Notes: generated from the sequence alone by a model not told the origin. A DNA stretch of 38,885 bases from Acidobacteriota bacterium (GCA_023481105.1 JAMCWK010000115.1:1-38885); one strand, 5' to 3'; positions 23,476-32,897 are shown, numbered from the stretch's first letter. Numbers and translations are program-made.

Positions 23476-25173
23476 TCACGGCCCGCCGGTGTTCCCGCTT
23501 TCCCGCTGCCGCGCCTCGCGCACAAGCGCCTCGTACGTTTCTTTCGGCACGATTTTCCAGTTGCCGTTCGCTTCCGTCAGCAGCTTGCCCGTGCGGCTCA
23601 CGTATTCGATGATCAGCTCCCGCGTCTCGATCGGAGAGCGGTACTCCACCGGCAAGCCTTGCAGCACGGTGTAGCGCCCGCCGCCGGAGTAGCGGTAGTT
23701 GTTCGTGGCCACGCGCAGCTTCTGATCGTCCGCTAGCGGCTTCCCCTTGAATTTCAGGTCGCGGATGCGCTGTCCCACCGGCTGCGTCAGATCCATCGTG
23801 TACTCGACGCCTTCCGCGCAATCGGCGTTGAACCCCGGCAGGCGCACGCGGTCGCCTTCCTTAAAGGGCCACGCCGGGAAAAATTCCGCCGCGTGCTCCA
23901 GCACCTCGCGAAGCTGTTTGCCGTTCATTTCCACGGTGTACAGCGTGTTTTCGTAGATGTAGAGGCCGGCGATTTGCCGCAGGGTCACCTGGCCCGCCGG
24001 AATTTGCAGCCGCGTGAAGAACATCGTCGCCAGCGATACGTCGGCCTTCCCGTACTCCATCTGCACCTTGTGGATCATGTCCACGAAGGGATGGTCTTCG
24101 TAGCGCGCCGTCGCCGCGTCTAGCGCCTGGCTCGACGTAGCTACAGGCGTCTCCAGATATTTCTCCGTGGCGTCATGGTACGGCTGTGCCAGTTTCACAA
24201 TCTCCGCGTCGGCAGCCACCGCGCCCGTTACCGGAATCACGGTCGAGCGTTTCGCTGCCAGCTTCCAGCCGCTCGCGGTTTGCTCCATCTCCACATCCGC
24301 CCGCGCCAGCGACTGTCCCCAATTACTCGCCTGCACCAGCAGTACGCCGTTGATTAACTTCGTCGGCAGCTCGCGGTGCGAATGGCCGAAGAAGATGACA
24401 TCAATTCCCGGCACCTGTTCGGCCAGCGAACCGACCGCGTTTTCATTCTCCATTTGATCAGAGTAGGTTTGTCCGGTTTGCGGATCGCGTTCCAGCCCCG
24501 AATGCGCGAGCACCACCACCACGTCGGCCTTCGCGCGCACCTCCGGAATCACGCGCTTCGCCGCCTCCACGATATTCTCAAACTCATACCCATTGTAGTT
24601 CGCCGGAATTTCCCAGCGCGGCACGCCCGGCGTGATGAACCCCACAATCGCCACGCGCACCCCGTCCACGTTCTTTACGATGTATGGCTCGATGCGTCCC
24701 ACGCCCGCGACGTATTTCTGCTTGAGGTTCGCCGCCAGCCACGGAAATTTCGATTCGCGCTTCGCCTTCCACAGTGGTTCCAGGCCGAAATTGAATTCGT
24801 GATTGCCGACCGCCATCGCGTCGTAGGCCATCGCGTTCATCATCGCGATGGTCGGGTTCAGCCGGGTGACATCCTTGCGCGCAAAGTAGTACGCCAGCGG
24901 TGTGCCCTGGATGGTGTCGCCGGAATCGAGCAGCAACACATTTTTCTGCTCGCCGCGAACTTGTTTCACCAGCGTGGCAATTTTTGCCAGCCCGCGGTTC
25001 GCCGGCTGGTTTGTGTAGTAGTCCACAGGAAAAATATTTCCGTGCAGGTCGGTGGTACCGAGCAGCGTGATGTGAACTTTCTGTGGGCTGCCCTGCGGCC
25101 ACAAAGGCACAGCGACCGCAAAGAGAAGCAGAGCGGCGCACGTCAAGAAGGATCGTCTGGAAAATGTGTTCAC
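23476..25173 (-). CDS. Secreted 5'-nucleotidase/2',3'-cyclic phosphodiesterase family protein
   Basis: The 565-residue exported product has a Tat-like signal (SRRSFLT, then a hydrophobic core). The UshA-type metallophosphatase domain (about 33-290) has its metal motifs TTDLHGN (D42, H44), DSGDTIQG (D86), GNHEF (N124-H125) and GHSHRE. The C-terminal 5'_nucleotid_C domain (about 320-550) carries the substrate-binding YRYSGGGRY-type stretch. It would hydrolyse nucleotides or sugar nucleotides in the periplasm to recover phosphate and nucleosides. GTG 25173 lies 3 bases after the upstream GAF gene's stop, so the two are co-transcribed. Confidence 0.93.
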   Translation of the reverse strand: MNTFSRRSFLTCAALLLFAVAVPLWPQGSPQKVHITLLGTTDLHGNIFPVDYYTNQPANRGLAKIATLVKQVRGEQKNVLLLDSGDTIQGTPLAYYFARKDVTRLNPTIAMMNAMAYDAMAVGNHEFNFGLEPLWKAKRESKFPWLAANLKQKYVAGVGRIEPYIVKNVDGVRVAIVGFITPGVPRWEIPANYNGYEFENIVEAAKRVIPEVRAKADVVVVLAHSGLERDPQTGQTYSDQMENENAVGSLAEQVPGIDVIFFGHSHRELPTKLINGVLLVQASNWGQSLARADVEMEQTASGWKLAAKRSTVIPVTGAVAADAEIVKLAQPYHDATEKYLETPVATSSQALDAATARYEDHPFVDMIHKVQMEYGKADVSLATMFFTRLQIPAGQVTLRQIAGLYIYENTLYTVEMNGKQLREVLEHAAEFFPAWPFKEGDRVRLPGFNADCAEGVEYTMDLTQPVGQRIRDLKFKGKPLADDQKLRVATNNYRYSGGGRYTVLQGLPVEYRSPIETRELIIEYVSRTGKLLTEANGNWKIVPKETYEALVREARQRESGNTGGP

Positions 25174-25176
25174 GGT

Positions 25177-25713
25177 TTAGGAAATCGGGCAGAGTTTCAA
25201 GCAGCGGCCGATCTGCGCACTCACGGACACCAGGTCACCCAGCTCTTTGGGGGTGAAGTCATGTCCCGCCGCGGCTTGTGTCTTGCCTTTGCGCGACACC
25301 TGGATCACGCCGATGACTTTCTTGTCCGCCATCACCGGAGCGCTCATGATTTTCTGGATGGGGTCGCCGCGCTGGTCGGTCAGTGGCACCGCTTCAAACA
25401 CGGTGGAGTGCTTGGCAATAGCAAAGTTGTTGATGACTTCCGGGCGCTTGTCCCGCGCCGTGCGCGCCGCCAGCGCCGTGGTGCTGGTCACCGGAATGGT
25501 CCCGATATTCTGCAGTTTTTCCGGCACGACGAATTTGAGAAAGCGGCCATCGAAAATCAGGGCCAGCACCGCGACCTCGTCTTCCTTGACTGCAAACGCC
25601 TTGGCGATCTGCTGTCCCAGCTTGCCTAGCGTGGGAATGGGGATCGGCTCGCCGCTTTTCACGAGTTCGTCCACCACCTTGGTGATATCCGCCGCCAGTT
25701 GATCAGTGCTCAT
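25177..25713 (-). CDS. GAF-domain protein
   Basis: This 178-residue product is essentially one GAF fold (about 15-165): SAPVMADKKVIGVIQVSRKG is the characteristic central strand pair. There is no output domain, HTH or enzyme part, so it may bind a small molecule as a stand-alone sensor or serve as a partner of another protein. It is upstream of, and apparently co-transcribed with, the 5'-nucleotidase, hinting at a nucleotide-related ligand; that is inference. ATG 25713 has GGAGG about 9 bases upstream. Confidence 0.88.
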   Translation of the reverse strand: MSTDQLAADITKVVDELVKSGEPIPIPTLGKLGQQIAKAFAVKEDEVAVLALIFDGRFLKFVVPEKLQNIGTIPVTSTTALAARTARDKRPEVINNFAIAKHSTVFEAVPLTDQRGDPIQKIMSAPVMADKKVIGVIQVSRKGKTQAAAGHDFTPKELGDLVSVSAQIGRCLKLCPIS

Positions 25714-25748
25714 CCAACGTCCTCCAGCTCGCTCCCTAGCAACCGCAT

Positions 25749-25754
25749 ATTATA
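25749..25754 (-). promoter_or_regulatory. Candidate -10 box for the GAF-nucleotidase unit
   Basis: A perfect TATAAT lies on the minus strand 36 bases before the GAF ATG. No good -35 was found at normal spacing. Confidence 0.4.
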
Positions 25755-25800
25755 GCTGAAACTCTCCGGCACGCATCCCCAATTTGCATCTAGCGCTGGC

Positions 25801-25829
25801 TTGAAAACCTTCCGCCGAATCCATATACT
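25801..25829 (+). promoter_or_regulatory. Promoter of sdhCAB
   Basis: TTGAAA (25801-25806) and TATACT (25824-25829) are 17 bases apart, a close match to consensus. Transcription would start near 25836, leaving a leader of roughly 125 bases. The frame of sdhC is open back to the TTG at 25801, but that TTG is the -35 box and cannot be the start. Confidence 0.7.
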
Positions 25830-25959
25830 GTTGCGCTTGCCGGCTCGACCACGGCTTCACTGTGCACACTCTTTCTCTGATCTCGGTACGCACACTTTCC
25901 GGCGCGAATCTCCTGCCGCATCTCAATCCACACTTCTACTTCGATGCCGCGGCGAAAGG

Positions 25960-26685
25960 ATGGGTTTCGTGAGTTCTTCCGCGCCTGCTGTCGCCGCTGT
26001 GCAGAGCCCCGCGGCGGAGTCTCGCCTTGCGCGCATCCTCGGTTCGTCCATCGGCCAGAAGCTGGTCATGGCTGTCACTGGAGTAATTCTATCGGGTTTC
26101 ATCGTCGGACACATGGTCGGCAACCTCACGGTGTTCAAGGGCGCGGAAGCCATCAACGCCTACGGCGTGGCGCTGCGCAAATTTCCCGCGTTGTTGTGGG
26201 CTGTGCGCTTCGGACTCTTGCTGAGCGTCGGCCTGCACATCTGGGCCTACCTCGCGCTCAGCTTCAAGAGCTGGGGCGCGCGTCCCCAGGGCTACAAGGT
26301 TGCAGCGTACAAGGAAGCCAGCTTTGCTTCGCGCACCATGCGCTGGACCGGCCCCATCCTCGGCGCGTTCGTCATCTTTCACATTCTGCACTTCACGACC
26401 GGCACGATTACTCCGGGCTTCGCCTTCAAAGAAGGCGACGTCTTTCACAATCTGGTCGCCGGCTTGAGCTACGCGCCGGTGGCCGCGTTTTACATCGTGG
26501 CCATGGCCTGTCTCGCGCTGCACGTGTTTCACGGCGTGTGGAGTCTATTCCAATCGCTCGGCATCAGCCAGCCGCGCTACGAATCCACGGCGCGTCGCGT
26601 GGCCACTTTGTTTACCATCGCCGTCGTCGGCGGATTCGTCATCATCCCCATCGCCGTGCTGGCGGGGATCCTGAAGTTGCAGTAG
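25960..26685 (+). CDS. sdhC: Succinate dehydrogenase cytochrome b558 subunit
   Basis: The 241-residue membrane anchor is of the type with five helices and two haems (Bacillus style, no separate SdhD). Histidines at GFIVGHMVGN, SVGLHIWAYL, FVIFHILHF and ALHVFHGVW lie at the places of the four haem ligands. It anchors SdhAB and passes electrons to quinone. ATG 25960 was taken; GTG 25969 is also possible and has better spacing from AAAGG. The first 36 residues are soluble. sdhA begins 12 bases after the stop. Confidence 0.92.
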   Translation: MGFVSSSAPAVAAVQSPAAESRLARILGSSIGQKLVMAVTGVILSGFIVGHMVGNLTVFKGAEAINAYGVALRKFPALLWAVRFGLLLSVGLHIWAYLALSFKSWGARPQGYKVAAYKEASFASRTMRWTGPILGAFVIFHILHFTTGTITPGFAFKEGDVFHNLVAGLSYAPVAAFYIVAMACLALHVFHGVWSLFQSLGISQPRYESTARRVATLFTIAVVGGFVIIPIAVLAGILKLQ

Positions 26686-26697
26686 GGAAGCGAAATC

Positions 26698-28611
26698 ATG
26701 GAACTCAAGTCCAACGTCCCCGCGGGCCCTATCGAGCAGAAGTGGACCAAGCACAAGTTTGAGATGAAGCTGGTCAACCCGGCCAACAAGCGTAAGTACA
26801 CCGTCATCGTCGTCGGCTCGGGCCTGGCCGGTGCCAGCGCTGCGGCCACTCTCGCCGAGCTTGGCTACCAGGTGAAGTGCTACTGCTACCAGGACACTCC
26901 GCGCCGTGCGCATTCCATCGCTGCGCAAGGCGGCATTAACGCCGCGAAAAATTATCAGAACGACGGCGACAGCGTCTTCCGCCTCTTCTACGACACCGTC
27001 AAAGGCGGCGACTTCCGCTCCCGCGAAAGCAACGTCCACCGCCTCGCCGAAGTCTCCGTGAACATCATTGACCAGTGCGTCGCGCAGGGCGTGCCCTTTG
27101 CACGCGAATACGGCGGCATGTTGTCCAACCGCTCCTTCGGCGGCGCGCAGGTTTCGCGCACCTTCTACGCCCGCGGCCAGACCGGCCAGCAGCTTCTGCT
27201 CGGCGCGTACCAGGCGCTGGAGCGGCAGATCGGCCTCGGCGCGGTGAAGATGTTCACGCGCCACGAAATGCAGGAGCTGATTCTGGTGGACGGCCGGGCG
27301 CGCGGCATCGTCACGCGCGACATGATCTCCGGCAAAATCGAATCGCACGTCGCCGACGCAGTGGTCCTGGCTACCGGCGGCTACGCTTCCGTCTTTTATC
27401 TTTCCACCAACGCCAAAGGCTGCAACACCACGGCCATCTGGCGCGCGTACAAGAAAGGCGCCGCCTTCGGCAATCCTTGTTATACGCAGATCCACCCGAC
27501 CTGCATTCCCGTCACCGGCGAGCATCAGAGCAAGCTGACTCTGATGTCCGAATCGCTTCGCAATGACGGCCGCATATGGGTCCCCAAGAAAAAGGGCGAC
27601 ACGCGCTCGCCCGCGCAGATTCCGGAAGCCGAGCGCGACTACTATCTTGAGCGCAAGTATCCCAGCTACGGCAACCTCGCGCCGCGCGACATCGCTTCCC
27701 GCGCCGCCAAAGCCGTTTGCGACGAAGGCCGCGGCGTTGGCTCCACCGGTCTGGGCGTGTACCTGGACTTTGCCGACGCCTTTCAGCGCCTTGGCGTGGA
27801 CAAAATCCGTGAGCGCTACGGCAACCTCTTCGACATGTACGAGCGCATCACCGGCGAGAATCCCTACCAGGTTCCCATGCGCATCTATCCTGCCGCGCAC
27901 TACGTCATGGGGGGACTGTGGGTGGATTACAACTTGATGTCCACCATCCCCGGCCTGTTCGTCCTCGGCGAAGCGAATTTTTCCGACCACGGCGCCAACC
28001 GCCTCGGCGCCAGCGCGCTCATGCAGGGACTCGCCGACGGTTATTTCATCCTCCCTTACACCATTGGCAACTATTTCGCCTCCAACAAATTTGAAAAGCT
28101 CAGCGACACGCACACCGCCTACAAGTCCGGCGAATCCTCCACCGCCGCGCGCGTGCAGAAATTTCTCAGCATCAATGGCCAGCGCACCGTGGACTCCTTT
28201 CACCGCGAGCTGGGCGGCATCATGTGGGATTTCTGCGGCATGGGCCGCACCGAAAAAGGCCTGCAAACCGCGCTGCAAAAAATTCCCACGCTGCGCGAAG
28301 AATTCTGGAAAAACGTCCGCGTGTTGGGAACCGGCGAAGAGATTAACCAGTCGCTCGAAAAAGCTGGCCGCGTTGCCGATTTCCTTGAACTTGGTGAGCT
28401 GATGTGCCTGGACGCGCTCGAGCGCCGCGAGTCCTGCGGCGGCCACTTCCGCGAGGAATTTCAAACCGCGGACGGCGAAGCCCTCCGCGACGACCAGAAT
28501 TTCACTCACGTCGCCGCATGGGAATTCGCCGGCGACGCCAAGAAGCCCGTGCGCCACGTTGAGCCGCTGGCGTTCGAAAACGTGCATTTGGCCACACGCA
28601 GTTACAAATGA
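26698..28611 (+). CDS. sdhA: Succinate dehydrogenase flavoprotein subunit
   Basis: The 637-residue product is SdhA/FrdA-like. The N-terminal FAD motif [14 protein letters not shown] starts near residue 36. H72 ([16 protein letters not shown]) is the histidine expected to carry FAD covalently, and the substrate-site stretch is [14 protein letters not shown]. It oxidises succinate to fumarate in the cytosolic arm of complex II. The N-terminal 30 residues extend beyond many homologues. The gene is followed by sdhB after a 50-base gap that contains a GC-rich hairpin repeat. AGGGAAG is found upstream of the ATG. Confidence 0.97.
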   Translation: MELKSNVPAGPIEQKWTKHKFEMKLVNPANKRKYTVIVVGSGLAGASAAATLAELGYQVKCYCYQDTPRRAHSIAAQGGINAAKNYQNDGDSVFRLFYDTVKGGDFRSRESNVHRLAEVSVNIIDQCVAQGVPFAREYGGMLSNRSFGGAQVSRTFYARGQTGQQLLLGAYQALERQIGLGAVKMFTRHEMQELILVDGRARGIVTRDMISGKIESHVADAVVLATGGYASVFYLSTNAKGCNTTAIWRAYKKGAAFGNPCYTQIHPTCIPVTGEHQSKLTLMSESLRNDGRIWVPKKKGDTRSPAQIPEAERDYYLERKYPSYGNLAPRDIASRAAKAVCDEGRGVGSTGLGVYLDFADAFQRLGVDKIRERYGNLFDMYERITGENPYQVPMRIYPAAHYVMGGLWVDYNLMSTIPGLFVLGEANFSDHGANRLGASALMQGLADGYFILPYTIGNYFASNKFEKLSDTHTAYKSGESSTAARVQKFLSINGQRTVDSFHRELGGIMWDFCGMGRTEKGLQTALQKIPTLREEFWKNVRVLGTGEEINQSLEKAGRVADFLELGELMCLDALERRESCGGHFREEFQTADGEALRDDQNFTHVAAWEFAGDAKKPVRHVEPLAFENVHLATRSYK

Positions 28612-28614
28612 CTT

Positions 28615-28646
28615 TGTAGGGGCGCCCGCCGCGGCGGGCTGCGCCC
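28615..28646 (+). repeat. TGTAGGGGC-headed GC-rich hairpin between sdhA and sdhB
   Basis: Inner arms CCCGCC (28625-28630) and GGCGGG (28633-28638) are flanked by GGGCG (28620-28624) and CGCCC (28642-28646). It fills most of the sdhA-sdhB gap inside an operon, 15 bases before the sdhB start. Confidence 0.7.
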
Positions 28647-28661
28647 GCGGGATCACAACCG

Positions 28662-29438
28662 ATGAACATCACTCTCCACGTCTGGCGCCAAAAAAACCGC
28701 AACGCTGAAGGCGCGTTCGTCACCTATCAGGCCCGCGACATCAGCCCGGACATGTCGTTTCTCGAAATGCTCGACGTCGTCAACGAAGGCCTCATCCTGA
28801 AGGGCGAGGAGCCCATCGCCTTCGACCACGACTGCCGCGAAGGCATCTGCGGCCAGTGTGGCGTGGTCGTCAACGGCAGCCCGCACGGCCCGCGCAAAGC
28901 CACCACCACTTGCCAGCTTCACATGCGCAGTTTCAAAGATGGCGACGAGCTGACCCTCGAGCCCTGGCGCGCCAACGCGTTTCCAGTCATCAAAGACCTC
29001 ATCGTGGACCGCGGCGCCTTCGACCGCATCATCGCCGTCGGCGGCTTCATCACCGCGCCCACCGGCAACGCGCCCGACGGCAACGCCATCCTCGTGCCCA
29101 AGCTCGCCGCCGACCGTTCCATGGACGCTGCTGCCTGCATCGGCTGCGGCGCGTGCGTGGCCGCGTGCCCCAACGGGTCTGCGATGCTGTTCGTCGCCGC
29201 GAAAATCACGCATCTCGGCTATTTGCCGCAGGGCCAGCCGGAGCGCGACCGCCGCGCGCTGGCCATGGTCGCGCGCATGGACGAAGAAGGCTTCGGCACC
29301 TGCACCAATCATGGCGAATGCGAAGCCGCCTGCCCCAAGGAAATCCCCATTGAGTTCATCGCGCGCATGAACCGCGACTTCTTGAAGGCGGCGCTCTTCA
29401 CGCCCGCCGAACGCGCCGCGGCTTCTGACGGCGGTTGA
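28662..29438 (+). CDS. sdhB: Succinate dehydrogenase iron-sulfur subunit
   Basis: The 258-residue product passes electrons from SdhA flavin to the haem/quinone site. All three clusters are traceable. The [2Fe-2S] site is C58, C63 and C66 ([11 protein letters not shown]) with C84. The two 4Fe/3Fe sets are [12 protein letters not shown] (C159, C162, C165, C169) and [12 protein letters not shown] (C214, C220, C224). It is the last gene of sdhCAB. The ribosome-binding site is weak. Length is normal. Confidence 0.96.
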   Translation: MNITLHVWRQKNRNAEGAFVTYQARDISPDMSFLEMLDVVNEGLILKGEEPIAFDHDCREGICGQCGVVVNGSPHGPRKATTTCQLHMRSFKDGDELTLEPWRANAFPVIKDLIVDRGAFDRIIAVGGFITAPTGNAPDGNAILVPKLAADRSMDAAACIGCGACVAACPNGSAMLFVAAKITHLGYLPQGQPERDRRALAMVARMDEEGFGTCTNHGECEAACPKEIPIEFIARMNRDFLKAALFTPAERAAASDGG

Positions 29439-29440
29439 TT

Positions 29441-29475
29441 TCTCTGCGTGCCTCTGCGCTCTCTGCGCCTCTGCG
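29441..29475 (+). repeat. CTCTGCG short tandem repeat
   Basis: CTCTGCG occurs four times in 35 bases (29442, 29452, 29461, 29469), spaced 8 to 10 bases. It starts 3 bases after sdhB ends. Confidence 0.6.
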
Positions 29476-29525
29476 TTATCTTCTGATTTTGTGTAGCGAT
29501 GCCGTCGCACCGGGAGGTTGTTCGT

Positions 29526-30737
29526 ATGCGCGCATTTTCCTTCATCGCATTCTTAACGTGCCTTCTCGCGGGCTCTGTTGCCCTCTCGAACGCCCAGGAC
29601 ATCTCCCCACGCGCGCAGAAACTCCACAAGCGCGCCATCGTCGTGGACACGCACATTGACGTCACGCAGCGCATGCTCTTCGAAAAGGAATTCGACCTCG
29701 CCAAGCGCGATGCCAAGGGCCACACGGACATCCCGCGCATGAAGGAAGGCGGCCTCGACGCAATTTTCTTTTCCATTTACATGGCCGGCACAGTCACCGG
29801 CCCCGAAGCCGTCAAGCGCTCACTCCGCCTGATTGATTCTGTGCTGGAAGCCGTGCGCGCTAATCCCAACGACCTCGTGCTCGCCACCACCGCCGCCGAA
29901 ATCCGCAAGGCCAAAAAGCAGCACAAGATCGCCGCGCTCATGGGCATGGAAGGCGGCCACATGATCGACGACGACCTGCGCCTGCTCCGCATGTACGCCG
30001 CGCTGGGCGTGCGTTACCTCACGCTCACGCACGGCGTCAGCACGAATTGGGCGGACTCCTCCACCGGCGAGCCGAAGAATAATGGCCTCTCCGACTTTGG
30101 CAAGGACGCCATCCGCGAGCTGAACCGCCTCGGCGTAATGGTGGACGTTTCGCACATCTCCGACAAAACGTTTTACGACGTGCTGGAAGTCACCAAAGCG
30201 CCGGTCATCGCATCTCATTCTTCATGCCGCGCGATTTGCAACGTCCCGCGCAACATGACCGACGACATGCTCCGCGCGCTCGCGAAGAATGGCGGCGTCG
30301 TGCAGATTAACTATCACATCGGCTTTCTCAGCCAGGAATACGCCGACGCATCCGCTGCGCGCCGTGATGAGCAGCGGGCCAATATTGCGGAAATTCAGAA
30401 GCAATACGCCAATGACGACGCCAGGCGCCGGGAAGAAATTGACCGCCTGCGCCGGGAGTCCGCCGCGTCCATGCCCAAAGTCACTCTGGACAAAGTCATC
30501 GAGCACATTGACCACGCCGTGAAAATCGCCGGCGTGGATCACGTCGGCCTCGGCTCCGACTTCGACGGCGCCACAATGCCCGTGGGCATGGAGGACGTTT
30601 CCAAGCTTCCGCGCATCACTGAGGCCCTTTTGAAAAAAGGTTACTCGGAAAAAGATATCGAGAAAATTCTCGGCGGCAACCTCCTCCGCGTCATGGAGCA
30701 AAATGAGCGAAACACCCGCGTGATGGGGCACATGTAG
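29526..30737 (+). CDS. Secreted membrane dipeptidase, M19 family (copy 1)
   Basis: The 403-residue product has a signal peptide (MRAFSFIAFLTCLLAGSVALSNAQ). It belongs to renal dipeptidase family M19, zinc enzymes that cleave dipeptides, including those with a D-residue. Zinc ligands H43 and D45 (VDTHIDV), the bridging Glu in MGMEGGHMID, and later histidines (SHSSCRA) are present. The C-terminal GLGSDFDGA block with its catalytic-site Asp is intact. ATG 29526 has GGGAGG 10 bases upstream, favouring it over the longer frame from 29499. The second copy follows 150 bases later. The stop codon lies inside a TGTAGCGG repeat. Confidence 0.95.
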   Translation: MRAFSFIAFLTCLLAGSVALSNAQDISPRAQKLHKRAIVVDTHIDVTQRMLFEKEFDLAKRDAKGHTDIPRMKEGGLDAIFFSIYMAGTVTGPEAVKRSLRLIDSVLEAVRANPNDLVLATTAAEIRKAKKQHKIAALMGMEGGHMIDDDLRLLRMYAALGVRYLTLTHGVSTNWADSSTGEPKNNGLSDFGKDAIRELNRLGVMVDVSHISDKTFYDVLEVTKAPVIASHSSCRAICNVPRNMTDDMLRALAKNGGVVQINYHIGFLSQEYADASAARRDEQRANIAEIQKQYANDDARRREEIDRLRRESAASMPKVTLDKVIEHIDHAVKIAGVDHVGLGSDFDGATMPVGMEDVSKLPRITEALLKKGYSEKDIEKILGGNLLRVMEQNERNTRVMGHM

Positions 30738-30760
30738 CGGCGGGCTTCAGCCCGGCACGT
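30733..30760 (+). repeat. TGTAGCGGC-type hairpin after dipeptidase 1
   Basis: TGTAGCGGCGGGCTTCAGCC continues CGGCACGT; arms CGGGCT (30741-30746) and AGCCCG (30749-30754). The TAG of the tag is the stop codon of the dipeptidase. A degenerate GGCCGGCATCTTGC repeat follows. Confidence 0.75.
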
Positions 30761-30804
30761 GTCCGGCCGGCATCTTGCTGGCACTCTCAGGCATCTGACG
30801 CTTT

Positions 30805-30830
30805 GTCATTCTGAGCGGAGCGAAGATCTT
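30805..30830 (+). repeat. GTCATTCTGAGCGGAGCG-type repeat
   Basis: GTCATTCTGAGCGGAGCGAA, ending AGATCTT, is a diverged copy of a widespread short repeat (the one that reads VILSEAKDL in one frame). A sister copy is in glnE at 37527-37555. It lies between the two dipeptidase genes. Confidence 0.75.
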
Positions 30831-30887
30831 TTCCGCTACGATTTTCGCGGCGAATCTCGCTGCGTTATTATGGTTGCGAGGTGAACG

Positions 30888-32123
30888 TTGACGAACCGAC
30901 GCATTATGTTTCTCCCTTCTATCGCAGTGTTGTTCATCAGCGCTATCGCCCTCGCCGGCCTCCACGCTGACTCCATCTCCGACCGCGCCAAGGCCCTCCA
31001 GAAGAGCGCGCTCGTGGTGGACACTCACGACGACACGCCGCAGCGCATGTTGTGGGACAAATTCGATCTCGCGCATCGCGACCCCAGGGGCCACGTGGAT
31101 ATTCCGCGCATGCGCGACGCCAATCTCGGCGCCATCTTCTTTTCTATTTGGGTGCCCAGCAAAGTCACCGGCCACGTCGCCGTCGAGCGCGCGCTGAATC
31201 AGATTGACGCCGTCCGCGAGCAGACGCGCAAGCATCCCAAGGACCTGGTTCTGGCCACCACCGCCGCCGAAGTCCGCTCCGCGCGCGCCAAGGGCAAAAT
31301 TGCCGTGCTGATGGGAGTGGAGGGCGGCCACATGATTGACGACAACCTCTTCAATCTCCGCCGCTTCGCCGCGCTCGGCGTGCGTTACCTCACACTCACG
31401 CATTTCCTCAACAACGATTGGGCGGACTCCTCCACTGACAAGCCCGCGCACAACGGCCTCACCGACTTCGGCAAGGACGTCGTCCGCGAGCTGAATCGCC
31501 TCGGCGTTATCGTGGACATTTCTCACGTCTCCGACAAAACCTTTTACGACGTCCTCGCCATGACCAAAGCGCCGGTCTTCGCGTCGCATTCCTCCTGCCG
31601 TGCCATTTGCAATCACCCGCGCAACATGAGCGACGACATGCTCCGCGCCCTCGCCAAGAACGGCGGCGTCATTCAGATTAATTTTCACTACACCTTCCTC
31701 AGCCAGGAGGCCCTCGACGCAACCCGCGCGCTCGGCAAGGAAGTGACCAAGGTGGACGAGGAAGTCGAAAAACTCTGCGGGGAAAACGAAGCCTGCTCGG
31801 TCATCGAAGGCGAACGCCGCGCCCGCGAAATGATGCTCGCCGGCAACGTCCCCAAAGTTTCTTGGGAAAAAATCATCGAGCACATTGACCACGCCGTGAA
31901 AATCGCCGGTGTGGACCACGTCGGGCTCGGCTCCGACTTCGACGGCGCGGTCATGCCCTTCGGCATGGAAGACGTCTCCAAGCTCCCGCAGATCACGGAG
32001 GCCTTGCTTCGCAAGGGCTATTCGGAAAAAGATATTGAGAAGATTCTCGGCGGCAATACGCTGCGCGTCCTCGCCGAAGTCGAGCGCGTCAGCCGCGAGT
32101 TGCAGAAGGCTGGTGCAAAATAG
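30888..32123 (+). CDS. Secreted membrane dipeptidase, M19 family (copy 2)
   Basis: The 411-residue paralogue of copy 1 is very similar along its length: DHAVKIAGVDHVGLGSDFDG occurs in both, and the C-terminal KKGYSEKDIEKILGGN-like segments are near identical. Ligands H47 and D49 (DTHDDT) are kept. It has a signal peptide. TTG 30888 was taken because GAGGTGA sits 4 bases before it; ATG 30906 is the alternative. The middle, around KEVTKVDEEVEKLCGENEAC, diverges and contains a cysteine pair (in LCGENEAC) not in copy 1, which suggests different substrate range. Confidence 0.94.
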   Translation: MTNRRIMFLPSIAVLFISAIALAGLHADSISDRAKALQKSALVVDTHDDTPQRMLWDKFDLAHRDPRGHVDIPRMRDANLGAIFFSIWVPSKVTGHVAVERALNQIDAVREQTRKHPKDLVLATTAAEVRSARAKGKIAVLMGVEGGHMIDDNLFNLRRFAALGVRYLTLTHFLNNDWADSSTDKPAHNGLTDFGKDVVRELNRLGVIVDISHVSDKTFYDVLAMTKAPVFASHSSCRAICNHPRNMSDDMLRALAKNGGVIQINFHYTFLSQEALDATRALGKEVTKVDEEVEKLCGENEACSVIEGERRAREMMLAGNVPKVSWEKIIEHIDHAVKIAGVDHVGLGSDFDGAVMPFGMEDVSKLPQITEALLRKGYSEKDIEKILGGNTLRVLAEVERVSRELQKAGAK

Positions 32124-32128
32124 TTTGA

Positions 32129-32156
32129 CCGAGCCCCCAGGCTTCAGCCGGGGGGA
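32129..32156 (+). repeat. CCGAGCCCC-type hairpin, copy 1
   Basis: CCGAGCCCCCAGGCTTCAGC continues CGGGGGG, an imperfect hairpin between dipeptidase 2 and the cyclophilin gene. The better copy is at 35764. Confidence 0.6.
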
Positions 32157-32210
32157 TTTGCCCAGGGGCGGATCTTTGGTTCGCCTTGACTAACTTTTGG
32201 AGGAAAAACA

Positions 32211-32897
32211 ATGTCTTTGTCCCGTTCCATCGCTGTTACGTTTCTGATTTGTCTTGTGTCGTGTTCGTTGGCGCCAGCCGCCTTTGCCCAAGCGGCGCCG
32301 GCGTTCGATCCAGCTTTGCTCAAGCCGGGCAGCCTCACCGAAAAAGCGCCAGAGGTGTTCGAAGTGAAGTTCGAAACCACTAAAGGTGATTTTGTCGTGA
32401 AGGTCACGCGCGCCTGGGCCCCCAACGGCGCCGACCGTTTCTACAACCTCGTGAAGCACGGCTACTACAACGGCGCTGCGTTTTTCCGCGTGCTGGATGG
32501 CTTCATGGCCCAGTTTGGAATCCACGCCAATCCACAGGTCAACGCGCAGTGGTATAACGCGATGATTAAGGACGACCCGGTCAAGAAGAGCAATCTTCGT
32601 GGGTACATCACGTACGCCATGGGCGGTCCCAATACTCGCACCACGCAGCTATTTATCAACTACACGAACAACGCACGACTCGATGCCGATGGCTTTTCGC
32701 CTTTCGGCCAGGTCACGCAAGGAATGGGCATTGTCGACAGGCTGTATAGCGGCTATGGCGAAGGCGCGCCGGGCGGTCGCGGCCCGCGGCAGGATTTGAT
32801 TCAGTCTCGCGGCAGCGCGTATCTGGAGAAGGAGTTCCCGAAGCTCGACACGATCAAGTCTGCGACGCTGCTGCCTCCCGCGCCGCCCAAAAAGTAG
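32211..32897 (+). CDS. Periplasmic peptidyl-prolyl isomerase (cyclophilin type)
   Basis: The 228-residue product has a signal peptide (to about residue 27) and a cyclophilin domain (about 48-215) with the usual order: FETTKGDFVVKVTRAWAP, then FYNLVKHGYYNGAAFFRVL, FMAQFG, then TTQLFINYTNNARLD with FSPFGQV. The active-site Arg and Phe in FFRVL are present. It would catalyse cis-trans proline isomerisation and help folding in the periplasm. ATG 32211 has GGAGG 8 bases upstream. The domain is somewhat extended relative to PpiA. It converges with mdh, the stops being 59 bases apart with a hairpin between. Confidence 0.93.
   Translation: MSLSRSIAVTFLICLVSCSLAPAAFAQAAPAFDPALLKPGSLTEKAPEVFEVKFETTKGDFVVKVTRAWAPNGADRFYNLVKHGYYNGAAFFRVLDGFMAQFGIHANPQVNAQWYNAMIKDDPVKKSNLRGYITYAMGGPNTRTTQLFINYTNNARLDADGFSPFGQVTQGMGIVDRLYSGYGEGAPGGRGPRQDLIQSRGSAYLEKEFPKLDTIKSATLLPPAPPKK

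Noticed and set aside
26545-28656. 703-residue open frame on the minus strand
   Set aside because: It is antisense to sdhC/sdhA. The product is Ala/Val/His-rich with no family features, so it is a coding-strand shadow.
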